Shown here one piece after another: positions 1-10,360 of a stretch of 64,000 nt of DNA (its first letter is position 1; each line of letters starts with the position of its first letter). The notes beneath the pieces are model-generated. The model was not told where the DNA came from. It saw nothing but the letters and a program-made list of their open reading frames with translations, and did not search any database. The stretch is from Branchiostoma floridae (taxonomy: Eukaryota > Chordata > Leptocardii > Amphioxiformes > Branchiostomatidae): the NCBI RefSeq assembly GCF_000003815.2, contig NC_049982.1:27857954-27921953 (forward strand), in the 5' to 3' direction. A program made the position numbers and the translations under genes.

Positions 1-835
1 TAGGGTAAGGACACTTCTGTCGATACGGACACTACAGGGAGTGTGGACAACACTGGGAGTTATATGGATGGTACACATAGGGTAAGGACACTACTGTCGA
101 TACGGACACTACAGGGAGTGTGGACAACACTGGGAGTATGGATGGTACACATAGGGTAAGGACACTACTGTCGATACGGACACTGCAGGGAGTGTGGACA
201 ACACTGGGAGTATGGATGGTACACATAGGGTAAGGACACTACTGTCGATACGGACACTGCAGGGAGTGTGGACAACACTGGGAGTATGGATGGTACACAT
301 AGGGTAGGGACACTACTGTCGATACGGACACTGCAGGGAGTGTGGACAACACTGGGAGTATGGATGGTACACATAGGGTAGGGACACTACTGTCGATACG
401 GACACTACAGGGAGTGTGGACAACACTGGGAGTATGGATGGTACACATAGGGTAAGGACACTACTGTCGATACGGACACTGCAGGGAGTGTGGACAACAC
501 TGGGAGTATGGATGGTACACATAGGGTAGGGACACTACTGTCGATACGGACACTACTGTGAGTGCGAACAAAACTGGTAGTATGGATGGTCACATAGGGT
601 AGGGGCACTACTGTTGATACGGACACTACAGGGAGTGCGGACAAAACTGGGAGTATGGATGGTACACATAGGGTAGGGACACTACTGTCGATACAGACAC
701 TACTGTGAGTGCGAACAAAACTGGTAGTATGGATGGTACACATAGGGTAAGGACACTACTGTCGATACGGGCACTACAGGGAGTGCGGACTAAACTGGGA
801 GTATGGACACTACATGGGGTAGGGTCACTACTTTG
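1..835. repeat. 74-bp minisatellite array
   Basis: About eleven tandem copies of a 74-bp unit; the first is 77 bp because of a small insertion. Each unit contains TAGGGTAAGGACACTACTGT and a TGGATGGTACACA segment. Copies become less regular after about 540. The overlapping open frames of 63-112 residues on the minus strand are by-products of the repeat, since each is the same peptide shifted by 74 bases. The array lies in the intron upstream of the exon at 947. Confidence 0.95.
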
Positions 836-946
836 GGCAAGCTTAACTGATGACATGCTAGATAAATAAAATATCCAGGTTTTGTTTTGAAGCAGAACTT
901 GGATAGAAGCACATCTTGAATACAACATGTGCCTCTGTTTTTCCAG

Positions 947-1090
947 GTCCTGACTGGGCTAGAGTTGAAGTCTGACACATTCGAAACAGCTGACTCGTTC
1001 GCTACCCTTCTCGGGGGAGGAAAGTTCCCAAACCTCTCAGCACTCAGCCTCCCCAACTTTGCCAAGCCACTGGAACCGGCAGACTTCCAG
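947..1090 (+). CDS. LRR protein, penultimate exon
   Basis: The acceptor is tgcctctgtttttccag ending at 946 and the donor is CAG|gtaggg after 1090. The exon is 144 bases (48 codons), phase 0 at both ends. It carries the LRR strand PNLSALSLPNF. Confidence 0.8.
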
Positions 1091-2850
1091 GTAGGGGAAG
1101 GTTCTTGATCTTACAAAAAGATACAGTTTGTGGTAAAATACACCCCAAGACCAATATGGGAGTCCACGGGACTGTGAAAAATAGCCCATCTTAAATGCTA
1201 ATCCCAGGGTGTACATACCCCTTAAAGTAGTCTGTACTACATGTACGACAGTAAACTAAATCCATGCTAGCACAAAATTTGTAGGGTTTATGGAAAAGGC
1301 TGGGCTGTCTACCTGGGCTGGCTACCTGGGCTGGCTATCAGGTCAGGCTACTCAGATCTATGAAATCCCAATGGTACAAAGGCTGCTACAGCACTAGGTG
1401 CTGTTTGTGCTCAGCAAAGAAGCTGTGTGTGAAGGATCTGTGTTTTAAAGAACTGTATGTGAATGGGCTTTATGTGAAGGGGCAGTGTGTGAAAGAGCTG
1501 TTTGTTATTGTTAACCATCTGTGTTTAAAGGCATGATGTGTCCAGGGGCTTTGTGTGAAGCAGCTGTGTGTGTTACAGTACATAACCCAGAGGTTCTGGT
1601 TCAAATCAGTTCATGTGCCACCAGTCTTGGGCCCTTGGGAAAGGCACATCACCATGATTATCTGGAACTCTCAAAAAATCAATTTACAAATATTGAAAGA
1701 AGGGCAATTCCAGAATCACCATATTGCAAAAAACGGACTTTTACAAACTCCTAACACCACAAAAACCGTTGCAGTGGCAGAGAGGGTAGAGTGTTTGCCT
1801 TGCATTCAGTAGGTTGCGAGTTTGATTCCCGACCGAGTCATACCAAAAACTTTAAAAATTACACATGCTGCTTTCTCTGCTTTAGCACTCAGCATTCGGG
1901 AAAGAGTATGGAAGTTGAACACACCCCACTACCAGTGGACTAGCCCCCTGTTGTAGTGATTTCACAAAGTTGTGTGGTTCAGGGCTACTGAAACGGAGAT
2001 GGGCGCCGCCCTTATGTGCCATCAAGCGCGGGAAGGTACTTTGACTTTGACTTTGAACACCTCCAAACTTGATGCACAGAGGAGTTACGAAATGATTGTC
2101 CATCTTTTTTAAAAATTTTCTTTGCTTCAATAGACAGTCTTATTACTTTATCAGAATCATTGCATTGCATTTCAAAAAAAGTTCAAAAATCATAAAATCA
2201 AAAACCCTTCGCCCCTATTCCAGGTGCTGGGAGAAGTCCTGTCCCACCTGCCGGCACTACGTAGGCTGAACCTGAACGGTCTGCGGGTGATGGGGCAGCT
2301 GCGGCAGCTACTACAAAACATGCCGGGACACCTGGAGCACCTGAACGTCTCCCACTGCAGACTCGTTTCAATAGATGTTCTGTTCTTGTACGAATCCCGA
2401 CATGCTGACACCCTGCGAGAACTCAGCATATGTGGTATGTCAAGATTTAACCACCTGTGCCTTTTGGTGAGAGGAGTGGCACCACAGATTGAATGGCTGG
2501 ACTTGAGCGGTTGTCCGGAGTGCTTCGAAGAAGACTTTCTTAGCCGGATGAGATTCATTCTGCGATCCCCTTTCTCCAAACTCAGGTTCCTCAACTTCAC
2601 AGGGAATTTGATTTCTAATTTTAACCCAGCCATTTCTGTCTGTCTGTTTTTTGCAGGATCTGATAGGATACGTTCTCTAGCCACCCTGCACCTGGATGCT
2701 ATGCATTTAAATGAATCATTTGCGGAACTAGCACGTGCAAAGTTAGGTAACGTTAATGGCAAAAACAGGCCTAAGAAAGTACAAGCTCAGTACGATCCAG
2801 ACACGGGTTTAACCGTCTTGAAAGTCCTTTGGATGGACACAGCCATGTAG
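947..2850 (+). CDS. Leucine-rich-repeat protein, C-terminal part (two exons; 5' end outside window)
   Basis: Join of 947-1090 and 2224-2850, phase 0 at both junctions, giving 256 residues and a TAG stop. The chain contains successive LRR strands: PNLSALSLPNF, PALRRLNLNGL, GHLEHLNVSHC, DTLRELSICG, PQIEWLDLSGC, SKLRFLNFTGN and RSLATLHLDAM. The spacing is irregular and recalls the PRAME/LRRC14 group more than ribonuclease-inhibitor or secreted LRR proteins; that assignment is tentative. LRR solenoids bind proteins, and LRRC14/PRAME-type proteins are often intracellular adaptors. No signal peptide or transmembrane segment is visible in this part. The N-terminal exons lie left of the window, so total length is unknown. 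Confidence 0.8.
1091..2223 (+). other. Intron of the LRR gene
   Basis: GT-AG intron. Contents seen: a short direct repeat of CTACCTGGGCTGG near 1300-1335, degenerate repeats built on GCTGTGTGTGAAGG-like units at about 1395-1570, and a SINE at 1770-2060. The open frames at 1521-1812 fall in repeats and show no recognisable protein. Confidence 0.7.
1770..2060 (+). mobile_element. tRNA-derived SINE, copy 1
   Basis: The head has a tRNA-like promoter: an A-box-like GTGGCAGAGAGGGTAGAGTG and a B-box-like GAGTTTGATTCCCG. The body matches 43250-43535 closely, sharing GCACTCAGCATTCGGGAAAG and CCAGTGGACTAGCCCCCTG. The tail is a (CTTTGA)n-like run, TACTTTGACTTTGACTTTG. Two interspersed copies with a Pol III-type head define a SINE family. 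Confidence 0.75.
2224..2850 (+). CDS. LRR protein, last coding exon
   Basis: Acceptor cgcccctattccag ends at 2223. Open for 208 residues in the phase continued from 1090, ending in TAG at 2848-2850. It holds five or more LRR strands and a basic C-terminal stretch (GKNRPKK). An internal tgtctgttttttgcag ending near 2656 resembles a splice acceptor, but the frame stays open through it. No clear polyadenylation signal was seen downstream. Confidence 0.8.
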   Translation: MLGEVLSHLPALRRLNLNGLRVMGQLRQLLQNMPGHLEHLNVSHCRLVSIDVLFLYESRHADTLRELSICGMSRFNHLCLLVRGVAPQIEWLDLSGCPECFEEDFLSRMRFILRSPFSKLRFLNFTGNLISNFNPAISVCLFFAGSDRIRSLATLHLDAMHLNESFAELARAKLGNVNGKNRPKKVQAQYDPDTGLTVLKVLWMDTAM

Positions 2851-3080
2851 GCTTGTTCTTGGTTAAATTTGGTTCCTTGTTTGGCATTGCATTCAGGATT
2901 CACTTTTTTTTCATCCCTTGTTGTGACAAGCCTTTTAACTGAAGAATTATCATTTACATGATGGTTGTGAGTGTGATAGACTAGAGGTGTATAACTCTAA
3001 CAATGTAAAATATGATTTTTGAGGAAAAGGATATGTCAACTATTAGGCTCTCCAAACAACGGGGGTTTCAATAATCACAA
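2851..3080. other. 3' flank of the LRR gene
   Basis: Presumed 3' UTR followed by AT-rich noncoding sequence. No AATAAA was recognised in the first 250 bases. Confidence 0.5.
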
Positions 3081-3283
3081 AGTCACCTTTGTCCATGGGG
3101 AAACCTATATCCGTTGCTTTTAAAAGAGGGTGTTTAGCGATATGAAATTGATAGAGGGTGTTTTGAAACTGCAATATTTTGAAATTATTACAGTTTGAAG
3201 CCACTGTTGGTATATCAACTTGATATCCCTTAATACCCAGTTTTAAAAACAAAGGATATGTGACCCCACGGATAAAGGTGAAC
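3081..3283. mobile_element. MITE family A, copy 1
   Basis: Terminal inverted repeats: left GTCACCTTTGTCCATGGGG, right end reverse-complementing to GTTCACCTTTATCCGTGGGG. Inside is CCTATATCCGTTGCTTT on the left and GATATCCCTTAA on the right. The same arrangement recurs at 8621-8815. No coding capacity. Confidence 0.7.
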
Positions 3284-3975
3284 TACATGTAATGTTACAT
3301 TCCATTCTTATTTAGCTGTGTGTGATGTTGGAGAGTTTTGTTGGTCACATTAATCAGCGGCAGAGTAAAGAAAGCAGCACATTTGGAAATTCAGCTAATG
3401 TGTTCTCTTCACTCAGTTTGACGAATGTGATGGCTGATGCTGATTGTTGCCATTCGTAGAGGGATGCTCTAAGGAATCACATATGGCAACATTATAAGGA
3501 ATATTTCTTGCTGGACTATGCCAAATTGCCTTGTGGAATTCACAAATTGGCAGAATTTATGGCCTGAAATTGTGATTTTTTTTTTCAATGTAGCATGCAA
3601 ACTTTATCATAAAAAAAACTACACCTTGATGCCAAAGTTGGGCCAAAAATCATAACTGCCATCTTCCTATGTTTTATAGACGCACGTTGTAATGGTATAG
3701 GTGATGTCAAAAACTGAAATGCTCGTATTGTGTTGCCTTGGACTGACATTACCAGATGTTCTTCTGACGTGAAGCGAGTCGTAGAAGAGATCACCTCTAG
3801 CTGTCAGAAACAATTTCCTGTGTTTCATGTAGTGGTAAAAATAATCGTCTGTTGATGTCACAGTCTCTTTTATAAATGTTTTTTTTTCTCCTATTGAGGA
3901 AAGAGCTTATCTTCTACATCTGTTGGATGTGACAGAACATGATAAGCAGCTCTAGTCAACCATGCTGAAAAGTAC
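3284..3975. other. Noncoding stretch, no feature recognised
   Basis: AT-rich, with open frames of at most 69 residues that resemble no known protein. No tandem repeat or splice-framed exon was seen. Confidence 0.5.
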
Positions 3976-4363
3976 CAGGGCTCTAAATTCATTTTTGGGA
4001 TTAGGTGCACCGGTGCACCCAGCTTGAAAAATTGGGTGCACCAAAAAATTTTTGGGTGCACTACTTAAGTTCAAGTAATAACCTAATAATAAAACTTAGT
4101 TACAAGCTATCAAATTCTTAAACAAGTACCATGACAGACATTTTTATTATCTTTCTAACACTTAGATGTCAAGGATATGATGTATACTAGTATACTTATC
4201 TTTACATACATAAGCCTATGAAAATATTTTTACATATATCTTTACATACATAAGCCTATGAAAATATTTGGGTGCAGCCTGTGCACCCAGAGAAAAAAAT
4301 TGGGTGCACAGTTCCAATTTTGGGTGCACCTGGGTGCACAAGCACCCAGCATTTCGAGCCCTG
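3976..4363. mobile_element. Short TIR element with CAGGGCTC ends and GGGTGCAC clusters
   Basis: The left end reads CAGGGCTCTAAAT and the right end reverse-complements to CAGGGCTCGAAAT. AGTAC lies immediately outside both ends (3971-3975 and 4364-4368), a likely 5-bp target duplication. Subterminal regions carry many copies of GGGTGCAC in both orientations. The middle holds a direct duplication around TTTACATACATAAGCCTATG at about 4200-4265. Noncoding, so non-autonomous. Confidence 0.75.
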
Positions 4364-4854
4364 AGTACAAACAGTTTGATTTGTAGGAAAGAAATGAAGC
4401 TTTTGGCTGGAGTTGGTTGGACGGCCGACCAGGTTTGATCTTAGGTACGAGTTCCTAGTACGTAGTAATGCAAGGTCACATTTCTAATGCCAGGGTCCTG
4501 TTTGTAAACAGCCCCTTCTAACAGTTTTTTTACAGACTGTTTCTCTTTTTTGGGTGTGACACCTATAAGTAGCCCATGGGACACCCTGCGGCTACCATGC
4601 TATTTTCGGGCACGACGGGGCTCCATTTTTTTCAAACTCGAAATATACAGAAATCGTGCCTTGCTTTTTTGTCCTTTTTATGTGTTTTGCTGTTTTTATA
4701 TACTTTTTGTTTCATCAAACTACCTGACTGGGCATCAGTTTGGAAATGGTACCCTAACATTTGAGATGTCCACCAGGGCTTTGGATGGGCCCTTGTGGAA
4801 TGGGTAAGCATTGTCATGGCTGTATCCAGTTCACCTTCTAGTCCTGCTTCTTAA
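4364..4854. other. Noncoding stretch, no feature recognised
   Basis: Overlapping open frames of 60-85 residues at 4550-4817 occur on both strands and share no features of known proteins. Confidence 0.4.
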
Positions 4855-5295
4855 GGCCACACCAATTTAATTTCTTGGTTCACGGATTTTTTCATGAAAA
4901 ATTTGGAGCGATAGGGCGAAATAAAAATAAAAATTGTAAAATGGTTCGGGTAAAGGTAAGGGCTAATCCAAAACATAAAGAATAAAAAGTTTTCAGCTTG
5001 AAAAAAGTAGAAAAACACTATTACTGTACAATAACAGTACCTGGTCATTGAAAATTACAAAAGTAGTGTCAATTTTTATGTTTGTCCCATTCATCATGAA
5101 TAAAAAATATAGCTGCAATAATAATACCCACATTTTAAGGAGCTTATAATATAAAGGCCGATTTGCTACACCAGAAAGTTGGTGAATGGTTTCATTAATG
5201 GTGAAAATTTGCTGAGTGGTAATTTTTTTTTATTTCATTTTCCAAAAAATAGGAGCGAGCGAATCCGTGAACCAATCAATTAAATTGGTATGGCC
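4855..5295. mobile_element. PIF/Harbinger-type MITE, copy 1 (441 bp)
   Basis: The left terminus GGCCACACCAATTTAATTTC extends to about 34 bp and the right terminus is its inverted copy with a few mismatches. TAA flanks both sides (4852-4854 and 5296-5298). A 3-bp TWA target duplication is characteristic of PIF/Harbinger transposition. A second copy lies at 19253-19607. Internal sequence is AT-rich and noncoding. Confidence 0.85.
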
Positions 5296-5300
5296 TAAGT

Positions 5301-5635
5301 CATATAAAAATATAATCTTCACGGGCTTCAAGTATACAGTTCTTCATGTATATTTATTAATAAGTAGATGTAGCATAGATATAATTTCCCTTTTTTAACG
5401 TATCCATATATTTTGTTTTCATTCTTAAATGTTTAAAAAAACTGTTCATCACTATAGACCTATTTTTGCCTTCTTCGTCTTCCTGTTTCTAAGGTTATAT
5501 AAAAATGTACTCTTCACGACCTTCAAGTATTCAGTTCGTAATGCATTAATTATTAACATAGACTTAGAATAGGATATTATTAATCCCTTATAACGCATCC
5601 ATATATTTCATTTTCATTCTTTATTTGTTAATAAA
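5301..5635. repeat. Diverged tandem duplication, about 194-bp period
   Basis: Two copies start near 5303 and 5497. Each carries an ATATAAAAAT...CTTCACG segment, a CTTCAAGTAT segment and a CATCCATATATTT-like 3' part, separated by similar distances. Noncoding. Confidence 0.7.
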
Positions 5636-6380
5636 ACCATACTGTATACCACGACATACTGTATGCCACTGTCTTACTTTGCAATTAGATTTTGGGCATG
5701 ATCTTGCAATAAAGTTATCATTATCATAATGATTATTATTGTTAAAGCTTCTAGACTAGGAGTTCATCATCGCTGCTTGTACACAGTAATTTCAGAGTCA
5801 CTTGATGAATAACAACAAGAAAAAGGAAGTGCTTGATACCACTTAAACCACATATCATCTCAATGTTGGTTACTTATATATAATTAGAACTTCGGCTATA
5901 CAAAGCTGGTGACAATAATTGGCACTTAGGCTACAGTACAACACCCATGTAGATGATATATGTACAATGTAGTATAGTCTGATTTGGACTATTATCCTTG
6001 ATTTTATTTTATTTTATTTTTGCACTTTAAAAAATGATACATACAGAAAATTATAGAATACAACAGAACGTGCAAGGGGGGAGAAAAAAGCCATGTGGCT
6101 TATACAAACTCCCCCCCCCGTCAAAATTTACAAATCATTATACAATTAAATGGTCATGAAGATTATACATCGAACAATAATAAACCAAGTGAAAATAATA
6201 TAACTCAGTGATCATCACAACGTTACAATTAATCTTAACATCAAAAACTGAAATTAGACAAAACTAAACATGATCTACAGATCATAAAGAAATTAGTCAA
6301 AATCATACAATTAATCATGCTAGCAAAACCAAATGAAAGCAAATACAGAAAACCAAAACGATGGGTGCAAACAAATTAAT
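5636..6380. other. AT-rich noncoding stretch
   Basis: No gene seen. It includes TTTTATTTTATTTTATTTTT near 6003 and a C-run at 6111-6119, which together look like the edges of an old retroelement. Confidence 0.4.
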
Positions 6381-6384
6381 AGTA

Positions 6385-6735
6385 ATTGCAATGCATCATT
6401 TCTAGACCTACTAGCACTGCATACTAGTAATTGCAATGTATCATTTCTAGACCTACAATGTACATCTACAAAGCTTTGCTTGGGTACAATTCTCTGAAGT
6501 GATAGATATATACAAAACCTCAACAGTAACTGTACATCATGATGTAATTCTCTCAGGAGATAAATATATACAAAACCTCAACAGTAACTGTACATCATGA
6601 TAACTGTACATCATGATGTGATTCTCTCAGGCGATAAATATATACAAAACCTCAATATTAAGTGTACACCATGATGTCATTCTTTCAGGCGATAAATATA
6701 TACAAAACCTCAACAGTAACTGTACATCATGATCA
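6385..6735. repeat. 57-bp tandem repeat with a 46-bp repeat beside it
   Basis: About four copies of a unit containing GATAAATATATACAAAACCT and CAACAGTAACTGTACATCAT lie between about 6485 and 6735. Just upstream (6383-6455) are two copies of a unit containing GTAATTGCAATG and ATCATTTCTAGACCTAC. Confidence 0.85.
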
Positions 6736-8620
6736 ACATCAGCGAATTTTGAAATCATCTTCACTCAATTCAAACGATATCTCTACAGTTCTAGGAGTGT
6801 TGTTGATCCCACCCTGTTCATTAGTGAGTGCTGAGAAAGTTTCCCGATGTTGGTTTCAATAAATATATACATGTAACGTTACTTGGCTTCCAAAGGTGTG
6901 GCTTCCAAAGGTGTAAATGGCCTGACAGTACTTACAGACTGAATACCGACTGGAAACTTTAAAGACAAGCTGTCAGACAGAGGCGTAACGTTTGGTAGTA
7001 CTAAGGCCGGCAAAACATCGCTAAGCCGGACCATATGGTTACCAAGCTATAAGGTCGTCATTTGAATCTGATAAAGGCTTCAGTACGGTATAGAACGCAT
7101 TCTAGTACTTATCTAATGTTAAAAGCTAGGCACAATCTACTCCTTACTGGCTACGTCATATGAGTTGTAATTGTACGATCGTTGTACGATGGCAAGCCTA
7201 GTACTGCAATCTTCTGATATAGTCGTGAGTGTACACGTGTCGTACAAAACTAAGTTACATTGTTATAGAAAAGGTTGTCTTTTATGTAGATACTTGTCGC
7301 TGTTTGGTTCTGAGACAGCCTGACTGAAAATTCTGCTACTTTGAAAATTTAAGGAAATTCAATTTTATTGTGAAAGTCAAAATGCTGGAGTTAAGCCACA
7401 TTATTCAAAAAATTTAAGGGTTACATTTTGTGACAATGAAGACACTGAAATGAGTGTGATTGACCAGGTAAACAAAGTTTCACACGTTTTCAAATCAATT
7501 TGATTTGCAGTCGACTTCAAAATATCAAACAAGAAACGTTTTACGTACATTTTTTTTCGTTTGTGTTTATAAATGGTTTCATTTATTTAGTTCATGATCA
7601 TGCATGCCATGATGATGATAATTATCCCTTTTGGATTTTTTTCCAACTGGTTATCATAATGCAAAAGACTTGCATTATACAATCATGTAGATGTAATTAA
7701 ACCTTACGACAGGAAACGAGATAATATATTTTGGGACCTTTGACCTAACTTCCTGTCAGCGTCCCTGACGTGTATAAAGCATGTGTGATTCAGTCTACCC
7801 TTGGGAGGGGGGGAGGTGCATTTTGACATCAAAGACGACAACAGCTTCCTGTCAGAGTCATTTTTTACCTTTACCACCCGAATTCACTTCCTTCCACTGT
7901 ACTATATTCATATTACTACGGGTGCATAAGCAAACAAACACACCGAAAAACAAAACCTCCATATACACAGAGGTAACAATCAGCAACTGTGATTTCCAAG
8001 AAGGAGTTTTAAATCTCATCTTTTCCCAAATAGCATTTGAGAAGATTATCAAAATCCATGTCAAAATCCTTTTCGATATAGCATTTGCGTCAGACATCTC
8101 CATCCCAATAATGCGGTATTACAAAATGATTTTAAACTTGTCCTCGTTAAAGCTCTGTAAGGTCACCATCTGTTCGTTCTGTGAGTTTTACCGCTAAAAA
8201 CGTAAATCACTGTTAGTCTTTTAATGCGCACCACCATATGGTAGTCGGCGATTTTCGATTATGACGATCGGTTACAGGTTCGGTTAATTCCGTTAAATTG
8301 AGTTACTATGTTATGTGTCTGTCTGCATGTATAACTGCTGTGATTTAAAAATGCTGGCCATGTACATGTCATGTTTGATTCATATTTTGTTGTTGTTGTT
8401 AAGACAGAATTGCCTCCAAACTTTGCTATGTCTGTTTAACGTTTCCAAATGGTAAAAGAAATGTGAATCATGAAGTTAGTGTAAGGAAGCTATACATCTA
8501 AGGCATGATATCCCTACAAATCTCGTTCAAAGAAACTCCTTCCTTATCTACGTCTCTCTCGCATGCAATTTCCTATTTCACCAAACCGCCGGTAACTCTA
8601 TCCCCCTCTAAAGTAACGTT
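6736..8620. other. Noncoding stretch, no gene recognised
   Basis: The longest open frame (7781-8197, + strand, 138 residues) has no recognisable domain and poor composition. The part near 7735-7970 weakly resembles 22490-22690, sharing a TCTGTCAGCGT/CCTGTCAGCGT element and a similar layout. Confidence 0.5.
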
Positions 8621-8815
8621 AGATTACATTTATCTGCAGGGTAACCTATATCCGTTGCTTTCGTAAACGGGTCTTTGGGGATATCAAGTCCACAGACGAT
8701 AGTTTCAATCGAACATATATTACAACTTGGAACAACCGTCCTTCGACTTAATATCCCTTAACGCCGTGTTGGTAAACACAACGGATATAAGTTACCCTGC
8801 GGATAAAGGTGAACT
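8621..8815. mobile_element. MITE family A, copy 2
   Basis: Inverted ends of about 50 bp: GCAGGGTAACCTATATCCGT on the left, and CAACGGATATAAGTTACCCT followed by GCGGATAAAGGTGAAC on the right. The interior shares GATATC and TTAATATCCCTTAA landmarks with 3081-3283. Noncoding. Confidence 0.8.
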
Positions 8816-9934
8816 TGTGTTATAATTATTTAACCGTTGAGAGCCACCACAGAAAATCTGGCAACCGTAGATTCACAGTGACATCCTGACTATATCCTTG
8901 ACATTATAAAAATGTCCAGTACAATTTATCGAGTTATTTCTGACATCCGGTGTCACATCGATTTCTCCCCTCCCTTGATTTCATCCCCATGATTGAGGTT
9001 GGGAGCGAAATCACGGCGGGTGGCAAATTTGCTTTGACACCTGTGCGCCAAGCTTGCTACCATTTGACGCGAATCACACGTCTGGAAAGAAAACCTACGG
9101 ACATTGTGTGACACCGAGCGGTGTTTATCATTGATTTTCTTTCCTCTGGCGTTTCAGGGCGTAAGGCACGATACATGCCATTCATCTTTAATGTATCAAC
9201 TGTCTTTTTCTTTTGCTATCTTCATCTGATTTCTTCTAAAAGTGTGACAAAATACCTGTCCAGGGCGTGCCTTGCTTTCGTTTTCGTTTAAAAGCTAAAT
9301 GACTTGCATCCACCTTGACTAGAAGATGACTTTGGCCAATAGTCAGGAACGGTTATTTTTTTTTCACATCTTATCACAAGTCGCCTTATGTATGATGTCT
9401 GACCATGCAGATGTTATTACTTTCAGTATCTCTGCGTGAGAAATCAAATTATGATCGCTTTGTGTTGCTTCAATAGTCCAGTATTTGAATGGAACAACAT
9501 GTTTCGGATTTAAGGCTATGCTATTTAAGATTTTTGTGTGGGGTACTATTTTTAAAAATAAAAGCACCATAGGAAAAGACCTGTAAACAGATGTCAGCCA
9601 ATCAGAGAACTGCCTAAAACTTGCCTGTAAGTAAAGCTTGTGTTTTCTGTGATTCTGTATTCGTTTAGCGGGTAAACAACTGCCATTGGGCGTAACACAC
9701 AAGCTTCTGTATCTCTTCATTTAGCCGGTACAATGCGCCGGCTTCTGTTTCTGTATACAAAAGTATCTGTATATCCGGCATAACCACCATTTAGCTTTTG
9801 CATCTGTCTCTGTACAGCTGGTATAATATTGTCAACCCTTAACTCAGGAGCTACTAGAATTTAACTCAAAGCAGTCTTTACAAATGTTGATGGTTTTCAT
9901 AAGCGGCTGCCTAATAGTATATAAAGAAACACAT
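8816..9934. other. Noncoding 3' flank of the GPCR gene
   Basis: 8940-9020 holds a GTGTCACATCGATTTCTCCC...GAGCGAAATCAC inverted arrangement similar to 42578-42640. About 9720-9830 looks like the reverse-oriented 3' end of the LINE tail at 30170-30325 (CCGGCTTCTGTTTCTGTATA). The 118-residue open frame at 9364-9720 (- strand) shows no domain. Confidence 0.45.
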
Positions 9935-10360
9935 CTAAAAGGGTGTGGACATCACTTTTCTCAACACGAGTTTGTGCTCTGGCGGTTTCTGTTGGGACTG
10001 CAGCACCAGCATCAGGTCGGTCATCTGCAGCGTGTCCTTCCGGGACTGGCTGCTCTTGATGGTAGAGTTTCTGGCGGCAGTGAAGCGGGTGGTGGAAATC
10101 GTGGAGGCGGCGCGCTTGCGTCCTCGCCCGCTAAGCGTACGGACCAGGGCGCTACGGAACTTGGAGGAGACGAGCGTGTAGAGGACGGGGTTGAGGGTTG
10201 AGTTGAGGTACACAAGGGTGCGGATGAACACCACGAACGATCCCACCAGTTCGGCGTCGATGTTTTCGTTGGTGGTGAGGAGTAGCCAGGTCTGGAGAAC
10301 GCGGTGTGGAGTCAGACAGACGAAAAACAGCGCCACCACTGAGATCAGCATGTGCACCAC
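9935..10360 (-). CDS. GPCR exon 4: TM6, TM7 and C-terminal tail
   Basis: Acceptor tttgtcag|GTGGTG at 10360, phase 0. Encodes residues 263-403: TM6 with CLTP, TM7 with NPVLY, then a Ser/Thr/Arg-rich cytoplasmic tail. TAG stop at 9937-9935. Confidence 0.9.
   Translation of the reverse strand: MVHMLISVVALFFVCLTPHRVLQTWLLLTTNENIDAELVGSFVVFIRTLVYLNSTLNPVLYTLVSSKFRSALVRTLSGRGRKRAASTISTTRFTAARNSTIKSSQSRKDTLQMTDLMLVLQSQQKPPEHKLVLRKVMSTPF

Noticed and set aside
32-928. Series of 63-112-residue minus-strand frames
   Set aside because: They are the same peptide repeated at 74-base offsets across a minisatellite.
7781-8197. 138-residue plus-strand frame
   Set aside because: No domain, odd composition and no supporting splice or polyadenylation context.
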